From Symbiodinium natans (taxonomy: Eukaryota > Sar > Dinophyceae > Suessiales > Symbiodiniaceae): a stretch of DNA of 64,000 nt. Below the pieces are notes generated by a model. That model was not told where the DNA came from, searched no databases, and saw only the letters and a list, made by a program, of their open reading frames with translations. The stretch is taken from the NCBI GenBank assembly GCA_905221605.1, contig CAJNDS010000624.1, positions 679,001 to 743,000 on the forward strand, read 5' to 3'. Positions within the stretch are counted from its first letter, which is position 1; each line of letters begins with the position of its first letter. Made by a program: the position numbers and the translations under genes. Shown piece by piece: positions 17,053-26,929 of this stretch.

Positions 17053-17806
17053 CTATTTCAAAGCGTTGTTCAAAATTAATATAAAACATGTTATTCACAT
17101 CTTTAGCATTTGTGTTTATATAAAAGAACGAGTAAGGCGCAAAGTTCACCGCTTGTTGATACATGTCATAAAGTGTTCGCTTGTCTACAAGGGCACTATT
17201 CTCTTCTAGGAAACTATTTACCTCGTTCATGTTCTTCAGTCTGAGTATGAAAAGTGCCGAGGCATTAAGTCTTATTATAGGGGCAAGGACATTATATTTT
17301 TGTGTTGATAAAATACATGAGATGGCATTATGTCTTCCACGTGTGAACAATCCATGCAAGATATTTGAGTATCTTACAAATTTAGGATCATCGGCAAAGT
17401 CGTCCACCACTATTAAAATACTGAATAATTCCTTTTGTTTATTCTTCTTCTGGAAGTCTATTACCTTGTGTTGCGTTTCTATTATATGCTTTAACGCAAT
17501 TGGATCGTATTCTTCAAAATATACTTTTTCCTTTTCGGTATCCACTTTCATTACGTCAGTAATGTATTTCTTGACTGCTCTCCATGTGTCATCCACATGC
17601 ACACTAGGGCTAAAAATGTATATCCTTTCAAATGAACCACGGTATATCTTTAAAATTAGATTTTGTATTAAAACAGACTTGCCACCCGTTGAAGAGGCAA
17701 CACATAACATTCTTGCAGGTAGACTTGGCATCATCCCGTATTTACTATTCTTATAATTGTATTTGGGTATGTCTATAGGTTCTACTTTAGGAATATCTTC
17801 TAACAT
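17045..17806 (-). CDS. A32-like DNA-packaging ATPase (FtsK/HerA superfamily), 253 aa
   Basis: Walker A is at residues 37-45 (ASSTGGKSV) after a hydrophobic strand, and Walker B is ILIVVDDFADD with Asp135-Asp136. An STQKYN sensor-like segment and a C-terminal domain follow, and the total length is typical of the PLV/virophage ATPase. It powers genome entry into preformed capsids. It is convergent with the fibre gene, and both stops lie in one hairpin. TATTAATG forms the start itself, in line with the motif at other virion genes. The frame is intact. Confidence 0.9.
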   Translation of the reverse strand: MLEDIPKVEPIDIPKYNYKNSKYGMMPSLPARMLCVASSTGGKSVLIQNLILKIYRGSFERIYIFSPSVHVDDTWRAVKKYITDVMKVDTEKEKVYFEEYDPIALKHIIETQHKVIDFQKKNKQKELFSILIVVDDFADDPKFVRYSNILHGLFTRGRHNAISCILSTQKYNVLAPIIRLNASALFILRLKNMNEVNSFLEENSALVDKRTLYDMYQQAVNFAPYSFFYINTNAKDVNNMFYINFEQRFEIGD

Positions 17807-17841
17807 TAATACTAGTGAGAAATTATATCAAAAAAATATAT

Positions 17842-17988
17842 ATGGATAAATACATAGAAGTAATAAATGAGATAGAGAATTTTGATGAAATAATAAAAAC
17901 TCCAAGATACAGAATGTGTTGTCACAGTTTGTTGGAATTTCTTAAGGCATTTTTATATTATCTTAAAAATGTTAAAAAATGTAAATAA
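17842..17988 (+). CDS. Hypothetical small viral protein, 48 aa
   Basis: A short ATG-initiated frame with viral composition, preceded by AAAAAATATATAT. The product is acidic at the N-terminus with a Cys-Cys pair (RMCCHSLLEFLKAFLYYL) starting a hydrophobic helix, then a Lys-rich end. It could be a small membrane or amphipathic protein. Support is limited to position, composition and the start context. Confidence 0.4.
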   Translation: MDKYIEVINEIENFDEIIKTPRYRMCCHSLLEFLKAFLYYLKNVKKCK

Positions 17989-17997
17989 TATATATAC

Positions 17998-18195
17998 ATG
18001 GATTGTTTGTTTACTAAGAAAGAAAACAAAGAAAATAAAACTGATTGGCTGGAGGAAAGAAGAAATATTAGAATGTATAACGCCAGATTAAGTGCTATTA
18101 TAGATGAACTAGAGGATTATTATCATTATGAAGAGTATAAGAAGCGATTTAAATTGTTGTTTGAGTTTTATCAGCTGGAAGAATTGCAAAAATAA
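17998..18195 (+). CDS. Hypothetical small helical viral protein, 65 aa
   Basis: This frame follows the 48-aa gene by 9 bp and has the same composition. The product is highly charged with a Lys/Glu/Asn-rich start and one long helix (IIDELEDYYHYEEYKKRFKLL) likely to form a coiled coil. I do not recognise a family. Confidence 0.5.
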   Translation: MDCLFTKKENKENKTDWLEERRNIRMYNARLSAIIDELEDYYHYEEYKKRFKLLFEFYQLEELQK

Positions 18196-18225
18196 TGTTG
18201 TAAAGAGTGATTTACTTATAGAATG

Positions 18226-18303
18226 ACGCAAGGAACGAGCCCCGCGTGCATTCGCGTCAGCGCCCCATTTCTCCCATTTCCCCAGTGTGCCTTCCATAAG
18301 CAT
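18226..18303. other. GC-rich island inside the AT-rich viral core
   Basis: About 75 bases contain GAGCCCCGCGTGCATTCGCG, GCGCCCCATTTC and similar runs. The composition is like the host flank and unlike the viral sequence on either side. It is too short to identify and may be a captured host fragment or a structured control site. Confidence 0.4.
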
Positions 18304-18391
18304 GTCAAAAGAACATGGTAATGGTTAATTAGTTTGAAACAATGCTTGTCATAATTAATAAATTATGATAAATATTGTAAAATAATATAAT

Positions 18392-18631
18392 ATGACAATA
18401 TATGTTGATAAGATAACCATGGATTTTAATACTGAGCATTACCCTCCCCATTGTGATCGGCAATGTGTTAGATGTAAGAAGTTGAAGAATTTAGTGCATT
18501 TCAAAAGATATTATCATTGTAAAACGGGGAGGTATTTAATGCAGTGTAGAACCACTGTTACTTGCTGTGAATGTCTTGATGGAATGAAAAAGTATAATGA
18601 TAAAAGGAAACGTGAGTTAAAAAAAACATAA
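18392..18631 (+). CDS. Small cysteine-rich, zinc-finger-like viral protein, 79 aa
   Basis: The product has Cys-x3-Cys-x2-Cys (DRQCVRCKK), a central CKTGRYLMQC and a terminal TCCEC, with His residues between. This is a probable one- or two-zinc treble-clef or ribbon fold. Small cysteine-rich proteins of this kind are frequent in PLVs and giant viruses and may regulate transcription, but no function is known here. It is the last gene before the right inverted repeat. Confidence 0.65.
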   Translation: MTIYVDKITMDFNTEHYPPHCDRQCVRCKKLKNLVHFKRYYHCKTGRYLMQCRTTVTCCECLDGMKKYNDKRKRELKKT

Positions 18632-18700
18632 GTATAATGTAAGCACATTTCATAAGAGTTTATGGAATATAATCCTATTATGATTACAACCTTTATAACC

Positions 18701-18761
18701 AAACCTAGTAAAATCTATGAGAGAACCCTTGCCCATTTTGGGTAATAATACCACCTTAGGG
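18701..18761 (-). repeat. Right inner terminal inverted repeat arm
   Basis: This is the exact reverse complement of bases 1-61. Bases 18722-18755 are a 34-bp sub-block that occurs again, inverted, at 18980-19013. Confidence 0.95.
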
Positions 18762-18763
18762 AA

Positions 18764-18969
18764 TATGGATAGGGTAATTGGTTATTCCTATACTGGTCTT
18801 GGTAATGGGGTAGTAGTGGTGATATTTGGGGGATTGTAGTAGGGAGTATAGGAATATTCCGCTTATATGGATGAGGTAATCGGTTATTCCTACACTGGTA
18901 TTGGTAATGGGGTAGTAGTGGTGATATAGTTGGTGAGGTGTAGGGGGGAGTATAGGAATAATCGTCTAA
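18764..18969 (+). repeat. Two tandem copies of an about 102-bp unit within the right terminus
   Basis: Units 18764-18864 and 18865-18969 share TATGGAT, GGTAAT and TGGTAATGGGGTAGTAGTGG segments. Each unit also contains its own inverted pair, TATTCCTATACT and AGTATAGGAATA (one mismatch in the second unit). The G/T-rich strand bias may reflect a replication or terminal-protein site. Confidence 0.8.
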
Positions 18970-18979
18970 TGGGTTGACT

Positions 18980-19013
18980 GGTGGTATTATTACCCAAAAT
19001 GGGCAAGGGTTCT
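18980..19013 (+). repeat. Outer 34-bp terminal block, inverted copy of 18722-18755
   Basis: The block GGTGGTATTATTACCCAAAA through GGGTTCT is identical to bases 7-40 and is the reverse complement of 18722-18755. Sequence changes to host-like composition right after it, so 19013 is the best estimate of the right end. Confidence 0.8.
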
Positions 19014-19889
19014 GCTAACTGTTTGGGGGGGGTCAGGGATGAGACTTGCAAACACGAATTCTTCAGACGAAAAGAAAAGACTTTCTGAAATGGCCTGGCA
19101 CACCAAAGTTCCTACATTCAGCTCTTGGCAAGGTCTGTAGTGAAGCTGCATCTTCCAAACCATTCCTTAACCATCCTTAACAAGAAAGGCTAGATGCCAC
19201 TCAATGCACTGGCCTGGCCAGACTCCTGGACACCCCTGAGACATGTTCAAGCCCAGCCGAATTTGCCCGAAGCCAAGGGCAGGATCTGCCCTGCTTTGGT
19301 GAGTCGACGCGGTTGCAGAGGGAGTGCCAGGAGAGATGCCCAATGGCTGTGACCAGTCGGCTCTAGCTCAGAGAGGATTTGGAATTTGGAATGCCCTGGC
19401 TGGATTTACTGCCCCTGCTCCTTGAGTAGCCTGCTCGGCTTGTTTTGCAAACGTGTGGAAGCTGCTACCCTGAGAGTTTCCTAGCATATTGTGTGGCGCT
19501 GTGTCTAGCAAGTGTCTTGGCTCTGCAATTGTCTTCGAAAGATGTTGTTTTCAGGAACATAGAGGAATTTACTGATCTTGCTGCGACTTGTCGTGTTCCT
19601 GCTCTTTGCAAGCCGGAAGCCTTGCAATCACTATTTTGCACGCAACAAACCTTTTTACCATTAACGCCTTCCCCAAGAGCTGCAGGCTTTGTTGTGTTGC
19701 TACATGCCTCGCATGCTTGAACACCTTCTTGCAGAGTTTCGATCAACTTGAGCTTTGCAAAGTATGCAATCCAAGAAGCTGCATCCCCAAACTTTTTGTG
19801 AACAACTTGTGCCAAGCCAGCCCTGCTGGTACACCACTGGATGATGAAGTCCCACGACGCCGCCTGTTTCGATGCCATGCTCGCAACCT
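19014..19889. other. Host flank, no gene recognised
   Basis: GC-balanced sequence with only short overlapping frames on both strands, none with recognisable protein motifs. It is taken as host intergenic or intronic DNA next to the viral insertion. Confidence 0.5.
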
Positions 19890-20524
19890 CCCCACCACTC
19901 CCAGGAGGTGTTCCAGCAGATCCTCGATGTGGAGAACGAGACGACCTCACTGCAGCGACAAGTAGTGCAGCTTCAGGAGCCAGGGGGTTTAGGGGAAGAG
20001 CGGGAGAGCGTGTTGTAGTCGCAGCTTACCGAGTCGCACAGTTGGCTGCTTCGACAGCCGGAGCATGCGCACTCCGCAGGGACTTCGGCTCGTACGCCCC
20101 TCGAAAGGAAGACAGAAACCAAGAAAGCAAGAGAGCATCAAGCTGCAGTACCTGGTTTTGTGCTTAACCCATTTGAGCAACAGATACCTTGAAGACTACA
20201 ATGCTCGGGCTTGCAAGAGCGCGGCGAAAGTGATGCTGAGGATATGAAGAAGAAGAACAATAGTATGAAGTGCACAATTTTTTTCGACAACGATGAAGAG
20301 CATAGTATTCAGAAGAATAAGATGAAGGTGAAGATTCAATACTAATAATAAGAAGATGGTCAAGCCTAATACAGGGTGGCCCGATGGGATGAAGGAAAAC
20401 AAAAAAGTGACCGGTGGACTGGTACCCTTGTTGTTAGCTGGGTGGCGTCCTACTATCGGAATGGTGTTTGACGACCTTCTCCAGCAGGTCTGTTGCTGTG
20501 TGTCACGCGCTGTGTGAGCGGGCT

Positions 20525-20585
20525 TGAAGTTCAAGAAGAAGAAGGAGGAGGAGAAGGAGGAGGAGAAGAAGAATACAAGAAGAAG
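20525..20585 (+). repeat. AAG/GGA-rich simple sequence
   Basis: A purine-only run made of AAG and GAG triplets. On the plus strand it reads as Lys/Glu repeats, but no gene frame supports it. Confidence 0.8.
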
Positions 20586-20977
20586 CAGCTTGGCATCAAA
20601 GTCGAAGCAGCAAAGAGAGAGCAGAGTGAAGTCCTTCAGCCGGTCGGGCAGTCAGAGAGGAGAAGATGGAAAGAAGACCCCTCAAAGCCTCCCCAGCCTC
20701 ATCCGCAGCGGGCCCTGAGGACGAGCGCAGCTCCCTCGAAGCTTCAGCGCAGCAGCATGAGCAGCAGGCAAGGCGCGAGATGGCTTTTACGGCGTGTTTC
20801 AGATGTTTTTCATCGGGGTCCAAGGATCGCTCGTTTGAGGGGTTTTCGGGGGTTGGGGCCTTGACTGAGGCTCCACAGGGGTTCATCTTTTATTTCATGG
20901 CGGAAGCACGGGCAGCTTTGCTTGCACCATCAACAAAAACACTGCGGCCAGGCGCTGGCCTTGAAGGACAGGGTTTC

Positions 20978-21014
20978 GGGGGGTTTTGGGGGGTTTTTGG
21001 GGGGTTTCGGGGGG
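20978..21014 (+). repeat. Four G6 runs with T-rich spacers, G-quadruplex candidate
   Basis: Runs of six G at about 20978-20983, 20988-20993, 20999-21004 and 21009-21014 are separated by TTTT, TTTTT and TTTC. This meets the usual pattern for a stable intramolecular G-quadruplex on the plus strand. Confidence 0.75.
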
Positions 21015-21420
21015 TTTCGGCTCACGCTTTGTTCTTGGCGCTTTGCTCGGTCATGTGACGATGTCCGATTCCGAGCGCTTGTGCAGCCTTTGCCTCCCAC
21101 AGCCTGCAGCTTGAGGGCTCGAGCCCACAGTCTGCGACAGGAGAAGCGCGAAGAAATCCAGCGGCAGAAGGCGCATCTGGTGTTGCGAGTGGCTTCCCAC
21201 GGCTTCGAGTGCATTTGCAGCAGAAACATGCTCAAGCCTACGAACAAGCTCCAAGGCCCCGAGAACCTTCAGGTTCTACTCAGGACCAGCCATTCAAGGA
21301 ACTTTCATGATCCCCCACCAGGAGCAGTGTGAGCGCTCCCTCGAGAACTTGAGCAATCTCGAGGCGGAGCACCGTGAAAAGCAACAGGCGCCAGCCCCCA
21401 AGGGCCCCAAGGGTGGCTTA

Positions 21421-23622
21421 AGGGGTTGGAAAAGAGCGCCCAAAAAGCTTGCGAAATAAATTCCAAGCTAAGTCCCTTTGATTCCCTTTGCACGTATTTT
21501 TCTGATGGTGCCATGCATGGCACAACCACACTGGAAGCAAGGCAGAGGCGAAATCTGGTTATGAAAAGATATGCCATCCGTTCGGGGTCATGCTGTTTCG
21601 TTGCATGTCCGTCATCAGCTAGTTACACGCAGCATGACCAGTCATGCTTATCATTTCGTATAGCATGGGTTATCACTGCCCAGATCTTCGTGCATGAGTT
21701 CATCGCATCCCAGGGCCGCGATGCCTCCGCCCAGCGCCTAGCAGCGGCCCAGGCGGCGGGCGGAGCAGCTGCAGGCGGCTTGAATTCGTTGTGAAAGTTG
21801 AGGATTCCATGCAGGATGTTGTTGTCTCAGACTGGCTCAGATGCAAGACGGTCTTTTTGCGAGTCTCTGCCAGATGAGCGGGCGTCGCCTGCCACCAACA
21901 GCAACTCTGTGATCCACATATCGCCAGGATCGCCAGGCTTGACGCGCGGATGCTTTTTCAAGGTGTGCAACAGATTCTGCCAGATTCCTGTACTCGACTC
22001 TTGAGCCAGGCTCCTCGCCGAAGCGTGTGTTGCCGAGGCAGCCGGCGGTGCCGCCGATGCCAGAGGCCGCCTCAGGGGGCCTTCGGGGCTCATGGTAAAA
22101 CCTTGGAAGGGCCTTCCAGGCCTCGCCGTCGCCGCGCCCGGAGGTGCCGCCGTCGCCTCCATGGGCGCCACCCGCAGCCTCAGAGGCTGCCCTGTTCTTT
22201 GCAGGTTTCTGCGAGGGTTTTGGAGATGTTTTGGAGGGTAGGGTAGACTACAGTCTGGCCCACAATTTCAACAATGTCATGGCTTTCGAAACGTGCATGG
22301 ACGCCGCCAAGAATCTTGAAACAGCTCAACCACAGAGTCGCCGTGAGGAAAACCAGCAGCATCCTGAAAAGCACGACTCGCCGGAAGTCACATAACTTAA
22401 CCTTGAAACCCCGAAATCCCATGGCCCCCATGACCCAACCTCGTGAAAGCAAGCGCTCCAGCTTCTCCGAGGAGGAAGAGGAGGACATCGGCTCGGAAAC
22501 GGCCTTTCCTGACCCTCCGGAGGCCTCGTAGCTGAACAGCATGGAGCAACAACTCAACTCTCGAAGTTCCGTTTTTTCGTCCTTGTCCTGTGAGAATTTT
22601 GTGAACCTTTGAGTTTCCCTAACGCCAAACCCACTGTGAACCCCAGTGCAGAGGTCCCACGGCTCGGCTGTATTCAAAAAAGCATCAGAACAACCACATC
22701 TCACAAGAGATCCAGAGCTGAACGGAGGCGCCACCACCCGAGTCCCCGCTCCAGGGCTCGCGGCCCGTCTCGGCGAAGTCGGCGAAGGCCGGGCTTTGGT
22801 GCCGCTTGCGCCGCCGCGCCCGCTAGTGCCGCTTTTTACGCCCCAAACCCCCCCGAAGCCGGCCCAAAGCTCAAACCCTCAAAGTTGCCCTGAAGTCAGC
22901 GGGCGAAGCGTCCTACGACGAAGACTTCCATGACGACGCCGCTTGGAGCATCCTTAGTGGGCTTGGAAGAATGTTTACAGGTTTGGACCGGAGTATTGCA
23001 AAAAAAAGTGTGCAGGGCAGATCAGCAAAGGATGCGAAGAGGATTGCAGAAAGATATTCCCCTCATATCTTCATGCTCGAAGCTGGGGCCAGCTAGGGCA
23101 CCTGACCTGAGGACTTCGAGGAGTCGGAGCCCGAGGAAGCCTGACCTGGCCATGCAACTGAGCCTTTGCAGGCGTAGAGGGCCAAGGGGACATGCCCTAC
23201 CAGGACCTAGGACCTCTGTTGGCACAAGCAAAAAGCATAGAACATAGCAAGCTCTCTTTCGGTAGATCGAGAACTTCGTGTCTTACTCTGCTAGGCGATG
23301 CGCGCAAGCCTTAAGTAGCTGAAGGCCTTTCGGGATTACGGGCTTGTGTCTCTGCAAGTGTCTGATGGCAATGTCCTCGGACATCGTGCTCCACGGCAGA
23401 CGAAAAACCCGTTCGCCGGGCGGAGAGAGTGCAAAAGAAGCTGGAGCTCAATGAGGCCCTCTTGACGCGACGAGGTCATGGTAGCGCGCTTTCATGGTTG
23501 AATGGAGAACACAACATGACCACAATTGCGGTAACAACAAAGATATGAACTTTGCGATCTGTACCCGGAAGGCTGTGTACATCGTTGACGAACGAGGGGC
23601 AATGGTGCCCGCGGAACGACGC
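21421..23622. other. Host DNA with short unsupported frames
   Basis: Exon-like Ala/Gly-rich stretches occur near 21690-21790 and 22010-22200, each open for under 70 codons. The frames at 22180-22737 (minus) and 22609-22933 (plus) show no recognisable motif. I see no complete gene. Confidence 0.4.
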
Positions 23623-23673
23623 GCGATTCAGGAAGCCACGCGATTCAGGAAACTGCACGATTCAGGAAAACAA
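23623..23673 (+). repeat. Three tandem copies of a 17-bp unit
   Basis: The unit GCGATTCAGGAAGCCAC occurs three times in a row with a few changes in its last bases. There is no evident function. Confidence 0.8.
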
Positions 23674-23699
23674 CCGGGGGGGATCGGGTTGGGCGCTGG

Positions 23700-24260
23700 G
23701 TTGGGGAATGAGATCATGGTTCCCGATTTGCTGAATCCACGGTGCCAGTTTCCCGAACGGTTTCCGAACACGCAGCTTCAAGTTTCCGAATTCGTGGTTT
23801 TAGTTTCCGCGTACGGCTTCGCGCACGGAGGGCTTCCAGGAGCATCCAAAAAACCTCGAAGGGCCGGCCTTCCAAAATGTCACAAGAGACAGCGTGTCCG
23901 CGACATTCCCGAGGAATCGCCTCGAATCTGTTGAAATGTTCTTCGTTTTGGGATGGCCTTGAGAAAATTTCCTCGAGAGAGGAACGCTCTCCGATGCGTG
24001 CGACGTTGAGTTGGCACCTCCAGACCTGCATTCGAATTCCTGTTGCCCGCCCAATCACTCGACCCAGAGTGCCCAGTCGAGCTAAGAGCATGGTGCTGAA
24101 TTCAGTCTGCATCGATGCAGCTGATCGCTTGCCTCGCCTGAGCTCTCGAGCACCACTGGCTTCGGGCTGTGCCACGCCAGCTTCCAAGCACCAGCCAACC
24201 TCAAGCTCGGGGATAGCTGGCGAGGTGTGGGAAACCAGCCCGTACCTAGTGACCTCGTGG
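23700..24260. other. Overlapping open frames on both strands, no family recognised
   Basis: A 173-aa plus frame (23742-24263) and a 241-aa minus frame (23714-24439) overlap almost fully. Neither has recognisable domains. Dual open frames in GC-rich sequence are expected by chance, so no CDS is called. Confidence 0.35.
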
Positions 24261-24560
24261 TGATTCGTGGTGTCCCGCACTTCGCTAGCTTGGGCTGGTG
24301 CTTGCAGACTGGTGCGAGACCAGCCTGCAGAGAACTCACCAACCCACAACCAGCCTGAGGGCAGCTTGAGACCAGCTGGTGCTTGAAGGATTCTGGAAAG
24401 CTGGTGCGGGACGCCAGTCCGGACATCAACGTGCGTCACGCTGGTGCAGGACAGCCAGCTTCAAGGAAAGCTAGCACAAGAACCAGCCTGCGCGGGACAC
24501 CAGCCAGCAGAGAGAGCTCAAGGCTGCTTGAAAGCTAGCGCGGAACACTAGCCCATCCCC
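24260..24560. repeat. Degenerate palindromic CCAGC/GCTGG repeat tract
   Basis: Variants of AGCTGGTGCGGGACACCAGC recur about every 20-40 bp. Each is an imperfect palindrome (GCTGG...CCAGC). The tract can fold into many small hairpins. It appears to be a decayed tandem array. Confidence 0.6.
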
Positions 24561-26454
24561 CAACTTGAGGGCAAACTTGAGGTAGACTCCAAACGACTCA
24601 CATTGACGGTTGTTTGAGGTGGTAACTTCATGCGTTTGGTCCACCACCACTATGCAGGCACGTGCTGCGCCACTGCCCAGAAAAGCCTGTTGTTTGGCAC
24701 TCCTTTTATGCGCATCCCACTTCCATTGCTTCGGGGACCATGCGTATTCCCGCCTGAAGAGCAGTTTCGACACAGATGGTGGGGGCGGAAGTTGCCAAGC
24801 CTTTCCGTCGTGCAGCGCTTCGGGTGGATAGTGGCGAAATTTTACGTGATGGGCATATCTTTACATGAGGATGTTTTACCGTCGTATTGCTGGTGGGCCT
24901 CCGACGGGCGATGCGACATTCGGCAAGGCGAGGGCAGCCGCCCCGGTTCGCACCTTGCCGCCGTCCAATTCGGCCTGCAATTTGCCCAGTTGATGGTGCC
25001 ACGGCGGCGTGGGGCAAGTGATCTTTCTCCGTCCTCCAAACGTGACTCCCAGCATGGGCGGACTGCTACCTGGGATGCGGGGGCGCCGCCCCTTATCTCC
25101 AGGAGGCGGCCGACGTGCGTCGTCTCCTTCACAACGCACGGTGGATGGACGAAGACGGCTGTCCCGCATGGCGTCTGGTCAATAGCGTAGACTGCCCAGC
25201 AGCGGACTCAGGTCGTGTGGGCGGGGGGCTCCGCGCTCCATTGCGATGCGACGTTGGTATCCCTGCTGAGGGGTGTGACGTCCATGAACCTGATTTAGGT
25301 GTGTGGTTTTTAGGGTGACGGTGCCCCCTGGCCTACCTCTCAGGAAAGAAACCACCAATAAAGTCTGTCGGCGGAACTGGGCTTGCAGTATGTCGCGGTG
25401 GACCAGGTCATGAGAGAGAATATGTCCTTGAACAACCGTTGACGGTCAGTATGTAGACAAAGAAAGCCGGAAAGAAAGCCGGACACATTAATCGGCAACA
25501 CTCAGTTGCACAGCAGCAGCAACAGCATCAGAAATATGCTTGAAGCTTGTCTGTCCACCTTCTTTCGAAGCTTTACTCATGCCATCGTAGGCGGCGGCAT
25601 CAAGGGACACAGCTGTGAGGTGCGGGTTTGCTGCACAACGAGCCTGAACCTCAGATCGCTCCCGCCGCCCAGCACGCAGGAGTACGCAAATCGACATGAT
25701 GCAGCGGTCCTGACTCGCTCCGTCGCACGCGGCTTGCATCCTGCACGGGATTGACGCAGTGCCTACGTCGCCCGCGCCGTCTACGCGCCTCACCTTCTCC
25801 GATGCGGAATTTTTTTTTGCAAATCTTGCCTAATTTTTGTCGTGGCCGCTACGAGTGCACGCAACCCGCGCAACATCCCAAGCAGCTCCCCGGAGAGTCT
25901 GTGGCATCATTGCTGGGGCAGCCCTAGTCGTGGCGCGCAGGGCCAAGGAGCGCAACGTGCTCTGGCGCTGCGCCGGTGCGCCCTGCTGACATTTGCGGCT
26001 GCCCGTGCCTTCGCAGTCCAACAGGCCGTCGCAGGCACGGCCCTACGTCGCGCGTGCAAGCGGGACCGGGAACCGGCCCCAGCCTGGAATTTAAGGGTGC
26101 TGGACCTCGCCGGAGGCGCAGAGGGCGGCCGTAGGAGCTCGTAGGCCGCAGGAGCACGGACACCACAGGCAGCTAGAAAAAGGAGCGAACAAAAAAAATC
26201 TCGCCATGCACTTGGCCAACCTCGATGGCGAGTGCCCCTCGTCAGCCCGACTCGTCCTGTGATGCGGCGTGTTATGCACTGGGACAGTGCATAACATCTT
26301 CGAACCATGCCCACCCTTTCTGGCTGGAGATACTCTGGGGTTGGGCACTCAAGGGGCGCTCGAGGGTTCCAGGGATGAGTGAGTAGCAGACCGGGCGAGG
26401 AGAAAAATTCCGGGCGAGGAGAAGAGTTGCATGTTGAATTTAAAACATCAATTT
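24561..26454. other. Host DNA, no gene recognised
   Basis: Many short frames occur on both strands; none carries a recognisable domain or is clearly favoured. A minus-strand frame at 25488-25793 ends in an Ala/Val-rich helix, which is not enough to call a gene. Confidence 0.4.
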
Positions 26455-26880
26455 AAAAAAGGGCCTGGCTCAGCGATCGCTTGCATAAGGAGCGCAGGCT
26501 TGCCTCCCGGATGCTGCAGGGCTGACGGCGTTGGAAGCCGGAGGTGGGACTGTCCCATGCTTGCACGAGGCCCGGTGATGCGCGACACGAAACCAACACT
26601 ATCGGGAGCACGTGTTGCTGCCGGGCTGTGGTCAGGGGGTCGACCATTTTGGGGACAACGCCCTCGTGTGCATGCGGGCCAACCTGGTCAGGCGCGCCAT
26701 GACGATCAAGCGCGCCTGGGTTCACAGGCTGACGGGCAGGGAGCAACACGACAGTCACAAGCACGGCACAGCTTTCGGTTGTGCGTGGCCGGCCCAGCTT
26801 AGCCCCAGCCAGCGCACCGACCTGATGCTGGGGCTCGCGGCCCCAATTGGCCCAAGCCTTCCATCCTTCTGCGCCTGAGG
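26455..26880 (+). pseudogene. LINE-type element, C-terminal fragment
   Basis: The frame around 26612-26878 contains PGCGQGVDHFGDNALVC followed by RRAMTIKRAWV. This matches the cysteine motif plus helix found near the C-terminus of the LINE-like ORF at 31140-31640 (C-RRRLDVYGDHRAACP...RGAPLERAAARV). No intact reverse transcriptase is attached. It is an old truncated copy beside the RCC1-like repeats. Confidence 0.5.
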
Positions 26881-26929
26881 GCAGCAGACCCGCCTGAGGG
26901 CAGCAGACCCGCCTGAGGGTGAGGAAGAA

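Larger units (their letters stand above)
1..19013. mobile_element. Integrated Polinton-like / virophage-like DNA virus, left outer end cut by window edge
   Basis: The segment is bounded by a perfect 61-bp inverted repeat (1-61 and 18701-18761). It carries the hallmark set of this virus class: rve integrase, protein-primed-type DNA polymerase fused to a helicase, double-jelly-roll major capsid protein, penton-type minor capsid protein, A32-like packaging ATPase and fibre. The core from about 1950 to 18690 is strongly AT-rich, unlike the GC-rich sequence from 19014 on. The right terminus continues to about 19013 as nested repeats. By symmetry the left terminus should start roughly 250 bp before base 1, so target-site duplication cannot be tested. 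No separate adenovirus-type maturation protease was seen. Whether the element is called Polinton, PLV or virophage depends on capsid phylogeny, which I cannot run. Confidence 0.9.
19890..21420 (+). other. Scattered coiled-coil exon-like segments of an unknown host gene
   Basis: Several short plus-strand stretches translate to Glu/Gln/Arg-rich coiled coil without sharing one frame: near 19910-19985 (QQILDVENETTSLQRQV), 21130-21190 (RQEKREEIQRQKAHLVLR) and 21315-21400 (QEQCERSLENLSNLEAEHRE). They are separated by non-coding or simple sequence with stops. They could be exons of one spliced coiled-coil gene or its remnant; I cannot assign splice sites. The rest of the interval has nothing else I can support. 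Confidence 0.35.

Noticed and set aside
23714-24439. 241-aa minus-strand frame
   Set aside because: It is fully overlapped by long plus-strand frames in GC-rich DNA, with no motif and no preferred strand.
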